A stretch of 47,936 nucleotides of DNA from DATATV01 sp035551355 (GTDB lineage: Bacteria; Actinomycetota; Actinomycetes; Mycobacteriales; Pseudonocardiaceae), in contig DASZNF010000114.1 of NCBI GenBank assembly GCA_035551355.1, positions 1-47,936 on the forward strand. Reading direction: 5' to 3'. Made by a program: the position numbers and the translations under genes. A model generated the notes under the pieces. It did no database searches. It was not told the DNA's origin and was given only the letters and a program-made list of their open reading frames with translations. Shown here in pieces: positions 7,915 through 16,350 of the stretch. Position 1 is the first letter of the stretch. Every line of letters begins with the position of its first letter.

Positions 7915-8370
7915 TCAGCTGCGGCGGATCGTCTTCACCGGTTTTCCCGGGCGCCACAACTGGATCACCAACTGCTGTGCCTCCTCGTCGACCGTGGTGA
8001 GCACGGCTTCGGTGAGGTCCAGCCGGAAGGCGTGGTAGTCACCGGGCGGCTGCTCGGCCGTGCGCATGGCCTCCTTGTCCGCCCCGGCCACCACCTCGAC
8101 CGCGCGGCCGGCGATCTTGGCGTCGCCCTTGTTGGGGTGGGCGTGGATGGCCAGCCTCGGATCCCGGCGCAGGTCCTTGGCCTTCACCGCGCCCAGCATC
8201 GAACCGAAGCTCAACTCCGCGCCGGAGAACTCCACCTCGCTCCCGCTCACCCGGGGCGAGCCGTCGGGGCGCAGCGTCGCCAGCACGTGGGCTTCGTGCG
8301 CTTCGAAGCGGGATCGGATCTGCGCGGCCAATTCCGGTGCTTCGGCCTCGAACTGTTGCCAGGTCGCCAT
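7915..8370 (-). CDS. pyridoxamine 5'-phosphate oxidase family protein
   Basis: A 151-residue split-barrel flavin/deazaflavin-type protein. Its pattern is typical of short actinobacterial members: an N-terminal helix (ATWQQFEAEAPELAAQIRSRF), ATLRPDGSPRVSG, GSMLGAVKAKDLRRDPR and GDAKIAGRAVEV. These proteins bind FMN, F420 or haem-related cofactors; which one cannot be read from the sequence. The ATG at 8370 gives the usual N-terminus; an upstream TTG at 8400 would add ten residues unlike the family. It is the gene downstream of the LOG-NUDIX gene, 48 nt after its stop. Confidence 0.83.
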   Translation of the reverse strand: MATWQQFEAEAPELAAQIRSRFEAHEAHVLATLRPDGSPRVSGSEVEFSGAELSFGSMLGAVKAKDLRRDPRLAIHAHPNKGDAKIAGRAVEVVAGADKEAMRTAEQPPGDYHAFRLDLTEAVLTTVDEEAQQLVIQLWRPGKPVKTIRRS

Positions 8371-8418
8371 ACCGGGCAGTCTGCCCGCGGCCACCGACAA
8401 ACCCCATGGCCGAAAGTC

Positions 8419-9396
8419 CTAGTCGACCAAGCCCTGGTTGGCCAGGGCCCGCAGCACCTGGCGGGTCGCCGGGGCGCACCGCTCGGCGTCGGCCGTGCTC
8501 ACCCAGGCCAGTTCGGCAATCTCCGCGCCCACCGCCAGTTCCCCGGTGTGGTCCACCTGGTAGCAGGTCATCCGCACCCGCCGGCCCCCGGCGAACCCGT
8601 CGGCGGCGTCGGTGACCACGTCGAACAGGCGCAGGGTGGACGCGTCGATGGTCACGCCGAGTTCCTCGCGCAGCTCCCGGGCCAGCCCGGCCGGGTCGCT
8701 CTCCCCCGGCTCCCGCTTCCCACCGGGCAGGTAGAACAGCTTCTTGCCGTCGGTGCGCACGGTGAGCAGCTTGCGGTCGGCCACCCGGATCCAGGCCAGC
8801 ACGTCCAGCGGGGCCTCCGGCACCTCCCCGGCGCCGCGGGACCACTTGTCCACCGGCGGGCGGTAGTCGGCGAACCGGTCCAGCACGACCATCGGGTCGG
8901 GGCCGTGGGCCAGCATCGCGGCGTGCTGCGGACGCAGGAAACCCGCGTCCACCATGTGGTCCACGAACCGCAGCAGCGGCTGGTAGTAGCCGTCCACGTC
9001 GACCAGGCCGATCGGTTTGGCGTGCAGGCCCAGTTGCGCCCAGGTCCACACCTCGAACGCCTCCTCCAGGGTGCCCGCACCCCCGGGCAGCACCAGGAAT
9101 CCGTCGGCCAGCGCGGCCATCGCGGCCTTGCGCTCGTGCATGTCGGCGACCACGCGCAGCTCGGTCAGGCCGCGGTGCGCCAGTTCGCGGTCCATCAGGT
9201 GTTCCGGGATCACCCCGATCACCTCGCCGCCCTCGCGCAGCGCCGCGTCGGCCACCGCGCCCATGGTGCCGACCAGCGCCCCGCCGTACACCACACCGAC
9301 GCCCCGGCGGGCCAGATCGCGACCGAGCGCGGTGGCCGCGTCGAGGTAGACGGTGCCGTTGCCGGTCGAGGAACCACAGAACACACAGATGCGCAC
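8419..9396 (-). CDS. LOG-family (TIGR00730) - NUDIX fusion protein
   Basis: A 325-residue two-domain protein. Residues 1-180 are a LOG/lysine-decarboxylase-like Rossmann domain (VFCGSSTGN, VVYGGALVGTMGAVAD, and the signature PGGAGTLEE at 104-112), the fold of cytokinin-activating nucleoside-monophosphate phosphoribohydrolases. Residues about 195-325 are a NUDIX hydrolase with a complete NUDIX box at 226-248 (Gly226, Glu232, Arg240-Glu241, Glu244-Glu245, Gly247). Each half is intact, so both activities are plausible. The GTG at 9396 gives the standard LOG start; an ATG at 9417 is possible. No ribosome binding site is seen, but TAAGCT lies 8 nt upstream, suggesting a leaderless message. A joint role in clearing odd nucleotides is inference. 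Confidence 0.88.
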   Translation of the reverse strand: MRICVFCGSSTGNGTVYLDAATALGRDLARRGVGVVYGGALVGTMGAVADAALREGGEVIGVIPEHLMDRELAHRGLTELRVVADMHERKAAMAALADGFLVLPGGAGTLEEAFEVWTWAQLGLHAKPIGLVDVDGYYQPLLRFVDHMVDAGFLRPQHAAMLAHGPDPMVVLDRFADYRPPVDKWSRGAGEVPEAPLDVLAWIRVADRKLLTVRTDGKKLFYLPGGKREPGESDPAGLARELREELGVTIDASTLRLFDVVTDAADGFAGGRRVRMTCYQVDHTGELAVGAEIAELAWVSTADAERCAPATRQVLRALANQGLVD

Positions 9397-9404
9397 GACT
9401 GCCC

Positions 9405-9410
9405 AGCTTA
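9405..9410 (-). promoter_or_regulatory. putative -10 element, leaderless LOG-NUDIX transcript
   Basis: TAAGCT on the minus strand ends 8 nt before the GTG start, which has no Shine-Dalgarno sequence. The -35 is weak. Confidence 0.4.
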
Positions 9411-9466
9411 ACAGCATTTAGTCCAGTTCCATACTCCGCGCCCCATTTTGACGCATTCAAAGAATT

Positions 9467-9478
9467 GTCAACTGTGAA
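9467..9478 (+). promoter_or_regulatory. GTCAACTGTGAA motif upstream of phospholipase D gene
   Basis: This 12-mer lies in an AT-rich stretch about 125 nt upstream of the PLD-like gene. It differs at one base from GTTAACTGTGAA, found in the same orientation about 215-225 nt upstream of the peptide-binding lipoprotein gene (31081-31092, minus strand). A shared regulator is possible but unproven. Confidence 0.3.
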
Positions 9479-9600
9479 TATTAAATAACGCGACGACTGT
9501 TAACTTCTGACCCCCGTGGATTCACCGGATATTCGTTGATAGGGCCCGTACCCGTGGGTATACAGGTTTACGCCCTGCCTTCGACGAAAGTGACCGCGAA

Positions 9601-10611
9601 ATGAAGTCTGCCCGCTTATTGGTTATTCCGGCCCTGCTGAGCATCGTTGCCGCCGGTGGTGCGACCGCGGCCGGAAATGCCGCCAACGGACAACGCGCCA
9701 CTCCCGACGCGACCGGCACGTACACCCTGACGACGCTGCCCGACCAGGGTGAGAGCTCGATCTACGACTTCATCCAGTCGGCCACGAGCAGTATCGACAT
9801 GACGATGTACGAACTGCGCGACACCACGGTCACCGGCGATCTGGTCGCCAAGGAGAAGGCAGGCGTCAAGGTCCGGGTGATCCTGGACGCGAAAGAGACC
9901 TCGGTGAACAGCACCGCGTACAACGCACTGCAGTCCGGCGGCGTCGCGGTCACCTACTCCTCGTCGGCCTTCACCTACACCCACCAGAAGACCATCACGG
10001 TCGACAACGCCAAGTCCTACGTCAGCACCGGGAACCTGGACACCAAGTACTACAGCACCTCCCGCGACTTCGGTGTGCTCGACACGGACGCCAATGACGT
10101 CGCCGCGATCGAGCAGGTGTTCGCGGCCGACTTCGCGAAGACCTCGATCACCCCGGGCGACGGGGACGATCTGGTGTGGAGCCCGACCGACTCGCAGACC
10201 CAGCTGCTGAAGCTGATCAACGGGGCGACCACGAGCCTGGACGTCGAGCAGGAGGAGTTCGGCGACACCACCCTGGTGAACGCGGTCGTCGCGGCGGCCA
10301 AGCGGGGCGTCGCGGTGCGGGTGGTCGCCGAGGACGAGAGCGGTGACTACGACAGCGAACTGAACGAGGTCACCGCGGCCGGCGGCAAGGTCACCACCTA
10401 CAGCTCCAGCACCGGCTACTACATCCACGCCAAGACGATCACCGTCGACTACGGCACCTCGGCCGCGAAGGTGTTCGCCGGCTCGGAGAACTTCTCCGAC
10501 AACTCGCTCAACCACAACCGCGAGCTGGGCCTGATCGTGAGCGACTCGGGCATCCTCACCGGCATCGAGCAGGCCTTCACCGCCGACTTCAACAAGACCA
10601 GCGGCAGCTGA
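9601..10611 (+). CDS. secreted phospholipase D-like protein
   Basis: A 336-residue exported PLD-superfamily protein. A Sec-type signal peptide (residues 1 to about 23, basic start then a hydrophobic core, AxA-like end) is followed by two PLD repeats. Repeat one has H128-x-K130-x4-D135 with GN at 144-145; repeat two has H276-x-K278-x4-D283 with GSEN at 294-297. Both HKD motifs are complete, so one active site formed by the two halves is expected. The substrate may be phospholipid or nucleic acid; the family does not decide. The start has no strong ribosome binding site. It converges on a LOG gene with a shared terminator, and a phospholipase C gene lies just beyond. Confidence 0.88.
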   Translation: MKSARLLVIPALLSIVAAGGATAAGNAANGQRATPDATGTYTLTTLPDQGESSIYDFIQSATSSIDMTMYELRDTTVTGDLVAKEKAGVKVRVILDAKETSVNSTAYNALQSGGVAVTYSSSAFTYTHQKTITVDNAKSYVSTGNLDTKYYSTSRDFGVLDTDANDVAAIEQVFAADFAKTSITPGDGDDLVWSPTDSQTQLLKLINGATTSLDVEQEEFGDTTLVNAVVAAAKRGVAVRVVAEDESGDYDSELNEVTAAGGKVTTYSSSTGYYIHAKTITVDYGTSAAKVFAGSENFSDNSLNHNRELGLIVSDSGILTGIEQAFTADFNKTSGS

Positions 10612-10630
10612 TCCAGCGGAGCCCGCAGAA

Positions 10631-10665
10631 CGTGGGAGGGCACCCTCAGTGGGTGTCCTCCCACG
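10631..10665. terminator. bidirectional terminator between PLD-like and LOG genes
   Basis: 15-bp stem with one mismatch/wobble position and a 5-nt loop, between convergent genes. Its right arm and loop overlap the last codons and stop of the LOG gene, so it probably serves both strands. Confidence 0.8.
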
Positions 10666-11455
10666 CCTTGTAGGACTCCTCGACCACTCGGATGGCGTCG
10701 TCGATGTCGTCGGTGACGTGCACCAGGTTCAGGTCCTTTTCGGACACCTTCCCGCCGCCGGCCACGCTGGACCGCAACCAGTCGGCCAGCCCGCCCCAGT
10801 ACTCGCTGCCGAACAGCACCACCGGGAACTTGGTGACCTTCTTGGTCTGCACCAGGGTCAGCGCCTCGAACAGCTCGTCCAGGGTGCCGAACCCGCCGGG
10901 CAGGCAGATGAACGCCTGCGCGTACTTCATGAACATCGTCTTGCGCACGAAGAAGTAGCGGAAATTCACGCCGAGGTCGACCCACGGGTTGAGGCCCTGC
11001 TCGAAGGGCAGCTCGATACCCAGCCCCACGGACAGCCCGCCGGCCTCCGAACAGCCCCGGTTGACCGCCTCCATGGCGCCCGGCCCACCGCCGGTGATCG
11101 CCGCGAAACCGGCCTGGGCCAGCGCCGCGCCGAGCTTGCGACCCAGCTCGTAGTCGGGGTGCTCGCGCGGGGTGCGGGCCGAGCCGAACACGGTGACCGC
11201 CTTGGGCACCTCGGCCAGCGCGCCGAACCCCTCCACGAACTCGGCCTGGATGCGCAGCACCCGCCACGGGTCGGTGTGCACCCAGTCGGTGGGGCCCCGC
11301 GAGTCGAGCAGCCGCTGATCGGTGGTGGTCAGCTCGGCGATCCGGGACCGGCGCAGCACCACCGGGCCCCGTTGCTTCTCCCGGGGGTGCTCGTCGCCGT
11401 CCCGCGTCCGCTCACCATCGCCGACTCGGCCGTTCGCCGGAAAATCCGCTGTCAT
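10646..11455 (-). CDS. LOG family protein (TIGR00730)
   Basis: A 269-residue cytosolic Rossmann-fold protein of the longer LOG type. It shows VTVFGSARTP, the phosphate loop ITGGGPGAMEAVNRG and the signature PGGFGTLDE. An N-terminal extension of about 75 polar residues precedes the domain. LOG enzymes release the base from nucleoside 5'-monophosphates; the physiological substrate in actinobacteria is mostly unknown. Start ATG at 11455. A LOG gene near dapE is also found in mycobacteria (Rv1205) and streptomycetes, so this copy is probably the syntenic one, and the LOG-NUDIX fusion at 8419 an extra. Confidence 0.88.
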   Translation of the reverse strand: MTADFPANGRVGDGERTRDGDEHPREKQRGPVVLRRSRIAELTTTDQRLLDSRGPTDWVHTDPWRVLRIQAEFVEGFGALAEVPKAVTVFGSARTPREHPDYELGRKLGAALAQAGFAAITGGGPGAMEAVNRGCSEAGGLSVGLGIELPFEQGLNPWVDLGVNFRYFFVRKTMFMKYAQAFICLPGGFGTLDELFEALTLVQTKKVTKFPVVLFGSEYWGGLADWLRSSVAGGGKVSEKDLNLVHVTDDIDDAIRVVEESYKAWEDTH

Positions 11456-11478
11456 TGGCGCGAGTCTAAGGCTCGGAG

Positions 11479-13536
11479 TCAGCCCGTGACGCTCGGCGCG
11501 CCATTCTCCACGTGTCCGGAGAAACGCCGGGTGAACCCGGTGTCCCCGGCGACCGTGGCGGTCAGGTCGTACCAGCCGGCCGAGCTGTCCACCACGTCGT
11601 ACTCCTGGTTGACCGTCGCGCCCGGGCCGACCTGGTAGGTCTGCACCTTCGGCTGGCCCGGCCGCGGACCGGCCAGCCGCACGGTGGCCGCGGTCGAGCC
11701 CGGGTTGACGATGCTGACCCGCAGCACCGGCTTGGCCGCCCCACCGGTGATGGTCACCGCGACCTCGACCGGGGTGCCGGCCGGGGCTCCGGCGAACCGG
11801 CGGAAGAAGCCGTTGGGGCCGTGCACCGCGATGTCGTAGCCGGTTGCGCCGGGCACGGTGACCTTCCCCTGGCCGTTGGGCGCCACATCCTGCTGGATCG
11901 CCGGGTCCGCACCGGGATACACCTGCAGTTGCACGGCGTTCGCGCCGGCGTTGGCCAGCGCCAGGCTGACCTGGCCGGTGCCGCGGGCCACGCTGGCGTT
12001 GGCGGTGGGCTGGTAGGGAATCGGCCGGGCTGGGCGCACACCGGGCTCCTGGGTCGGGGTGACCTGATGGCCCTCGGCGGGCGGGGCCGGCTTGGGCAGC
12101 TTCGACTGGGTCTGGTCGGCCTTGGCCTGCAACGCCAGCGCGTCGGGCAGCATCGGGATGCCCGGATTCCACTTGGTGAAGTCGAAGCAGCTGGTCAGGT
12201 CGCCGGTGATGGAGCGGCGCCAGGCCGAGATGTTCGGCTCGTGCACACCGGTCCAGCGCTCCAGGAAGCGGATCGTGGAGGTATGGTCGAACACCTGGGA
12301 GTTGACCCAGCCGCCGCGGCTCCACGGCGACACGACCATCATCGGCACCCGCGGCCCGAGCCCGATCGGCCAGCCCGCCACGTATTCGCCGGCCGTGCCT
12401 GCGGGCGCGGTGGGCGGCACGACGTGGTCGAAGAAGCCGTCGTTCTCGTCGAAGTTGATGAACACCGCGGTCGAGTCCCACAGTTTCTGGTTGCCCCACA
12501 AGGCTTTCAGCATCGTGCTGAGGTACACCGCGCCGTCGACGGGGCGGGCCGCCGGGTGCTCGCACCAACGGTAGGGAGCGACCACATAGGACACCTGCGG
12601 CAGGTTCCCGGACTCGCAGGCGGCGATGAAATCGGCCAGCACGTGGTTGGGGTTCATGCCCTGCCCCGAGTCGGGCAGCCACTGGGAGATCACGTTGGCC
12701 CGCGCGGCCAGCTGCTGCTTGGCCGGATCGCTGCTGGCCAGCGCGTCGTGGTAGGCATGGAACAGCCACAGCGGGTTGTCGCCGTAGTCGCCGACCCAGC
12801 CGTTGGTGCCGTCGCCGACCTCCTTGTTGGCGTACACCTGCCAGGAGACTCCGGCGTCCTGCAACCGCTCCGGGTAGGTGGTCCAGTGGTAGACCGGCTG
12901 GTAGTCGTCCGGGTTGGAGATGGCCGGACCGCCCTGCGTGCCACCCGGGTCGATGGTGCCCGACCACTGGAACAATCGGTTGGGCGTGGTGGGGCCCTGG
13001 ATGGAGCAGAAGTAGCTGTCGCAGATGGTGAACGCGTCGGCCACCGCGCGCTGGTACGGGATGTCCGCGGCGGTGAAGTAGCCCATGGCGAGCTCGGTCT
13101 TGTTGGGAATCCAGGCGTCGTACTGGCCCTCGTCCCACATCAGGTGCGTCGGACCCCAGCTGTGGTCCAGATCCCCGAGGTCCTGACCGTCCACCTTGGT
13201 CGTGTCGATGTGAAAGGGCAGCAGCGCGCCACCGTCGGTGCGGGCCGCATCCGGTTGGTGGTACACGCTTTTGCCGGTGCGCAGGTTCAGCGGCGTGCGG
13301 TCGCCGAAGCCGCGCACGCCCCGCATGGAACCGAAGTAGTGGTCGAAGGAACGGTTTTCCTGCATCAGGATCACCACGTGCTCGACATCGTCGAGGGCGC
13401 CGCGCCGCCGCGGTGCGGCCATCGCCTCGGCCAGGCCCGAGGGCAGCCCCGCCGACAGCACCCCACCGGTCGCCGCCGCGCCGGCCACCCCACCGAGGAA
13501 ACGACGCCGGTTGAAGCCCGAATTCGTCTCTGCCAT
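11479..13536 (-). CDS. Tat-exported phospholipase C (phosphocholine-specific/acid phosphatase family)
   Basis: A 685-residue secreted hydrolase of the AcpA/phospholipase C family. The N-terminus carries a twin-arginine signal (NRRRFLGGVAG, residues about 8-18, then a hydrophobic stretch). The mature protein begins with the family block HVVILMQENRSFDHYFG and continues with GPTTPNRLF, FINFDENDGFFDHVVPP and FDHTSTIRFLERW. The last 170 residues form two beta-rich repeats (each containing a GFxRRFxG-type segment), the usual C-terminal domains of bacterial PC-PLC. The length equals the family norm. Start ATG at 13536. Mycobacterial PlcA-C are also Tat substrates. It lies 23 nt upstream of the LOG gene. 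Confidence 0.92.
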   Translation of the reverse strand: MAETNSGFNRRRFLGGVAGAAATGGVLSAGLPSGLAEAMAAPRRRGALDDVEHVVILMQENRSFDHYFGSMRGVRGFGDRTPLNLRTGKSVYHQPDAARTDGGALLPFHIDTTKVDGQDLGDLDHSWGPTHLMWDEGQYDAWIPNKTELAMGYFTAADIPYQRAVADAFTICDSYFCSIQGPTTPNRLFQWSGTIDPGGTQGGPAISNPDDYQPVYHWTTYPERLQDAGVSWQVYANKEVGDGTNGWVGDYGDNPLWLFHAYHDALASSDPAKQQLAARANVISQWLPDSGQGMNPNHVLADFIAACESGNLPQVSYVVAPYRWCEHPAARPVDGAVYLSTMLKALWGNQKLWDSTAVFINFDENDGFFDHVVPPTAPAGTAGEYVAGWPIGLGPRVPMMVVSPWSRGGWVNSQVFDHTSTIRFLERWTGVHEPNISAWRRSITGDLTSCFDFTKWNPGIPMLPDALALQAKADQTQSKLPKPAPPAEGHQVTPTQEPGVRPARPIPYQPTANASVARGTGQVSLALANAGANAVQLQVYPGADPAIQQDVAPNGQGKVTVPGATGYDIAVHGPNGFFRRFAGAPAGTPVEVAVTITGGAAKPVLRVSIVNPGSTAATVRLAGPRPGQPKVQTYQVGPGATVNQEYDVVDSSAGWYDLTATVAGDTGFTRRFSGHVENGAPSVTG

Positions 13537-13727
13537 GTCCTGCCCATCCCTTCGATCACGCGGCTGGCGCGCACGCCGGGCCGAGAGAACCAGTGCCAGG
13601 CAAAACCCGGCCGCCGAGGTCGTGAACGGCAGGTGACCATTGGCAGGCCAGCAGAACCGGACGAACAGCCCCGACCCCGGTGCCCAGCGCACGGAACGGC
13701 AGCTTTCCGGATCGGGGCGTCTCCGGG

Positions 13728-14804
13728 CTAACTCAACAGTTGACGCAACACCCGGGCGCACTCGATGATCTGCGCGACCGGCACGTGCTCCTCCTGGGTG
13801 TGGGCCAGCAGCGGGTCGCCCGGGCCGTAGTTGACCGCGGGCATGCCCAGCGCGGCGAACCGGGCCACGTCGGTCCAGCCCAGCTTGGCCACCGGCGCCA
13901 CCCCGGTGGCCTCGACCAGTTCCCGGGCCACCGGCGCGGCCAGCCCGGGCAGCGCCCCGGCCGCGCGGTCGGTCACGGTCACCGAGTAACCGGCGAACAC
14001 CGTGCGCAGATGTTCTTCGGCCTGTTCTGGCGAGCGGTCCGGGGCGAACCGGTGGTTCACCGTGAGCACCGCCTCGTCCGGCACCACGTTGCCGGCCACC
14101 CCACCGGAGATCCGCACCGCCTGCAGGCCCTCCCGGAACCGGCAGCCGTCGATGTCCACCCGCCGCGGCTGGTAGTCGTCCAGCCGGCGCAGCGCCTCGC
14201 CCATGGCGTGGATGGCGTTGCGGCCCATCCAGGCCCGGGCGGTGTGCGCGCGGGCGCCGGAAGTGCGCACCTCGATGCGCATGGTGCCCTGGCAGCCCGC
14301 CTCGACCGCGCCACCGGAGGGTTCGCCGACCACCGCGAGATCGCCGCGCAGCCAGTCCGGCAGCTCCCGTTCCACCCGGCCGAGGCCGTTGCGCGAGGCG
14401 TCGACCTCCTCGCAGTCGTAGAACAGGAAGGTCAGGTCGTGCCTGGGGTTCGGGAGGGTCGCGGCCAGGTGCAGCATGACCGCGTCACCGCCCTTCATAT
14501 CGGCTGTGCCGCAGCCGTGCAGGATCCGCTCGGCGCCGGAGCCGGTGCGGTGCAGCGGAAGATTGTCGTTGACCGGCACCGTGTCCAGGTGCCCGGCCAG
14601 CACCACGCGAGAGGGTCGGCCGAGGTTGGTGCGGGCCAGCACGGTGTGTCCGGAGCGGACGATCTCCAGGTGACCGGCCTGGGCCCGCAGGGATTGCTCC
14701 ACCGCGTCCGCGATGACCGCTTCGTCCCCCGACACGCTGGGAATGTCCACCAGAGTCGCGGTGAGCTCGACGGGGTCGACGGTCAGGTCCAGTGCGGTCG
14801 TCAC
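13728..14804 (-). CDS. dapE: succinyl-diaminopimelate desuccinylase
   Basis: M20-family zinc peptidase fold, 358 residues; hydrolyses N-succinyl-LL-diaminopimelate to diaminopimelate for lysine and peptidoglycan. The metal ligands sit in AGHLDTVP (His and Asp), CGTADMKGG, YDCEEVD (catalytic/ligand Glu pair), and the C-terminal HTQEEHV. The GTG at 14804 has no ribosome binding site, but TACGGT ends 8 nt upstream, suggesting leaderless translation. It is divergent from the lipoprotein gene, and dapD is only 0.5 kb away, the usual actinobacterial arrangement (Rv1201c-Rv1202). Confidence 0.95.
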   Translation of the reverse strand: MTTALDLTVDPVELTATLVDIPSVSGDEAVIADAVEQSLRAQAGHLEIVRSGHTVLARTNLGRPSRVVLAGHLDTVPVNDNLPLHRTGSGAERILHGCGTADMKGGDAVMLHLAATLPNPRHDLTFLFYDCEEVDASRNGLGRVERELPDWLRGDLAVVGEPSGGAVEAGCQGTMRIEVRTSGARAHTARAWMGRNAIHAMGEALRRLDDYQPRRVDIDGCRFREGLQAVRISGGVAGNVVPDEAVLTVNHRFAPDRSPEQAEEHLRTVFAGYSVTVTDRAAGALPGLAAPVARELVEATGVAPVAKLGWTDVARFAALGMPAVNYGPGDPLLAHTQEEHVPVAQIIECARVLRQLLS

Positions 14805-14812
14805 GGACGCTC

Positions 14813-14818
14813 ACCGTA
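14813..14818 (-). promoter_or_regulatory. putative -10 element of dapE (leaderless)
   Basis: TACGGT on the minus strand, 8 nt before the dapE GTG. dapD has the identical hexamer 7 nt before its start. Confidence 0.45.
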
Positions 14819-14858
14819 GCGTGGAGACAGCAACCACAAGATCCGGAGGGCAGACATC

Positions 14859-15305
14859 ATGCGTGTGATCGCCGGGGTGCCGCTGGTGGTGGCCGGTCTG
14901 CTCGGCCTCGCGGCGCTCGCCGGCTGCGCCGACAACCAGCCCGGGGACGTCAACAACGGCCCGGGCTACACCGACAACATCGCCGACCTGAAGGTCAAGC
15001 TGCCCGCGCTGGACTCCGACCCGTGCCGGGGCAAGCAGGTGACCACGCTCTACCCCGACTGTGGGCGCTACGTCACCGAGGTGGCCAACACCCTGGGGGC
15101 GATCAAGGGCAACCTGGCCGGCCAGAGCCGGGCCATCGGGGCGCTGCAGGCGGATGTGAGCAAGTACCAGGGGATGGGCTGCGACACCATCACCGGCACG
15201 CCCACCGCGAGCCAGCAGTCCGGCTGCCCGGTGGCGCTGACCGGAATCGGCACTGAGCTGGACATCCTGAACAAGGCGCTGACCAGCATCCCGACCAGCA
15301 ACTGA
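14859..15305 (+). CDS. putative lipoprotein, unknown function
   Basis: A 148-residue exported protein with a lipoprotein signal: hydrophobic residues 5-21 and lipobox LAGC with Cys23. The mature part is small, polar and contains four more cysteines (SDPCRG, YPDCGRY, GMGCD, SGCPVA), which may form two disulfides. A central helix-like region (VANTLGAIKGNLAGQSRAIG) lies between them. Good ribosome binding site (GGAGGG, about 8 nt). No family recognised. It lies between dapE and dapD, 20 nt before the dapD start, but dapD appears to have its own promoter. Confidence 0.8.
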   Translation: MRVIAGVPLVVAGLLGLAALAGCADNQPGDVNNGPGYTDNIADLKVKLPALDSDPCRGKQVTTLYPDCGRYVTEVANTLGAIKGNLAGQSRAIGALQADVSKYQGMGCDTITGTPTASQQSGCPVALTGIGTELDILNKALTSIPTSN

Positions 15306-15312
15306 GGCTTGT

Positions 15313-15318
15313 TACGGT
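15313..15318 (+). promoter_or_regulatory. putative -10 element of dapD (leaderless)
   Basis: TACGGT ends 7 nt before the dapD GTG, which lacks a Shine-Dalgarno sequence. It lies just after the stop codon of the lipoprotein gene. Confidence 0.45.
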
Positions 15319-15325
15319 TTCGCCT

Positions 15326-16300
15326 GTGACCACTGCCGCTACCGGTGCCCACGCCGTTGGGCTCGCCACCGTGACCACCGACGGGACCGTGCTGGACACC
15401 TGGTTCCCCACCCCGAAGCTGGGGGCGGGCGAGGGCGCGACCGGCACCGACCGGCTCACCGAGGAACAGGCCAATGCCGCGCTGGGCGCCGGTGCGCTCG
15501 GGCTGCTGGGCGCCGATCTCGAGCGCGGAGTCGAGGTGGTCGCCGTGCGCACCACGATTGATTCCCTTGCCGACGCGCCGGTCGACGCGCACGACGTGTA
15601 CCTGCGCCTGCACCTGCTCTCGCACCGGTTGGTCGCGCCGCACGGGCTGAACCTGGACGGTCAGTTCGGGCTGCTGACCAACGTGGTGTGGACGAACTTC
15701 GGGCCGTGCCCGGTGGAGGGGTTCGAGGCGACCCGGCTGCGGCTGCGCGGGCGCGGGCCGGTGACCGTGTACGGGGTGGACAAGTTCCCCCGGATGGTGG
15801 ACTACGTGGTGCCCAGCGGGGTGCGCGTCGCCGACGCCGACCGGGTTCGGCTGGGCGCGCACCTGGCCGGTGGGACCACGGTCATGCACGAGGGTTTCGT
15901 GAACTTCAACGCCGGGACGCTGGGCGCGTCGATGGTGGAGGGCCGGGTCAGCGCCGGGGTCGTCGTCGGTGACGGCTCGGATGTGGGCGGCGGCTCGTCG
16001 ATCATGGGGACGCTGTCCGGTGGTGGCAAGGAGATCGTTTCGGTCGGCGAGCGCTGCCTGATCGGCGCGAACGCGGGGATCGGCATCTCGCTCGGCGATG
16101 ACTGCGTGGTCGAGGCCGGGCTGTACGTCACGGCCGGGACGAAGGTGGCACTGCCGGACGGGCGGATCATCAAGGCGCGGGACCTGTCCGGGACGCCGGG
16201 GCTGTTGTTCCTGCGCAACTCGGCATCGGGGCGGGTCGAGGTGCGAGAGCGGGCCGGGACGGGGATCGAGCTCAACAGCGCCCTGCACGCCAACGACTGA
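15326..16300 (+). CDS. dapD: tetrahydrodipicolinate N-succinyltransferase
   Basis: Hexapeptide-repeat acyltransferase, 324 residues, of the actinobacterial DapD type; it succinylates tetrahydrodipicolinate in the diaminopimelate/lysine pathway. The N-terminal 150 residues are the family-specific cap. From about residue 165 a left-handed beta-helix is evident, with RLGAHLAGGTTVMHEGFV, FNAGTLGASMVEGRVS and DVGGGSSIMGTLSGGG. A trimer is expected. The GTG start fits the leaderless pattern. A strong terminator follows directly. Confidence 0.95.
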   Translation: MTTAATGAHAVGLATVTTDGTVLDTWFPTPKLGAGEGATGTDRLTEEQANAALGAGALGLLGADLERGVEVVAVRTTIDSLADAPVDAHDVYLRLHLLSHRLVAPHGLNLDGQFGLLTNVVWTNFGPCPVEGFEATRLRLRGRGPVTVYGVDKFPRMVDYVVPSGVRVADADRVRLGAHLAGGTTVMHEGFVNFNAGTLGASMVEGRVSAGVVVGDGSDVGGGSSIMGTLSGGGKEIVSVGERCLIGANAGIGISLGDDCVVEAGLYVTAGTKVALPDGRIIKARDLSGTPGLLFLRNSASGRVEVRERAGTGIELNSALHAND

Positions 16301-16309
16301 CCTCAGTGC

Positions 16310-16338
16310 GGTGAGCGCCGGTCGGACCGGCGCTCACC
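16310..16338 (+). terminator. terminator after dapD
   Basis: Perfect 12-bp stem (GGTGAGCGCCGG with CCGGCGCTCACC) and 5-nt loop, 10 nt past the dapD stop; convergent with the permease gene. Confidence 0.8.
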
Positions 16339-16350
16339 GGCATCACTCAG

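Noticed and set aside
67..13731. Long open frames opposite real genes, for example 67-1317 (+), 7819-9411 (+) and 11512-13731 (+)
   Set aside because: They lie antisense to genes with clear family motifs, are rich in Gly/Arg/His/Gln as expected of high-G+C shadow frames, and show no domain.
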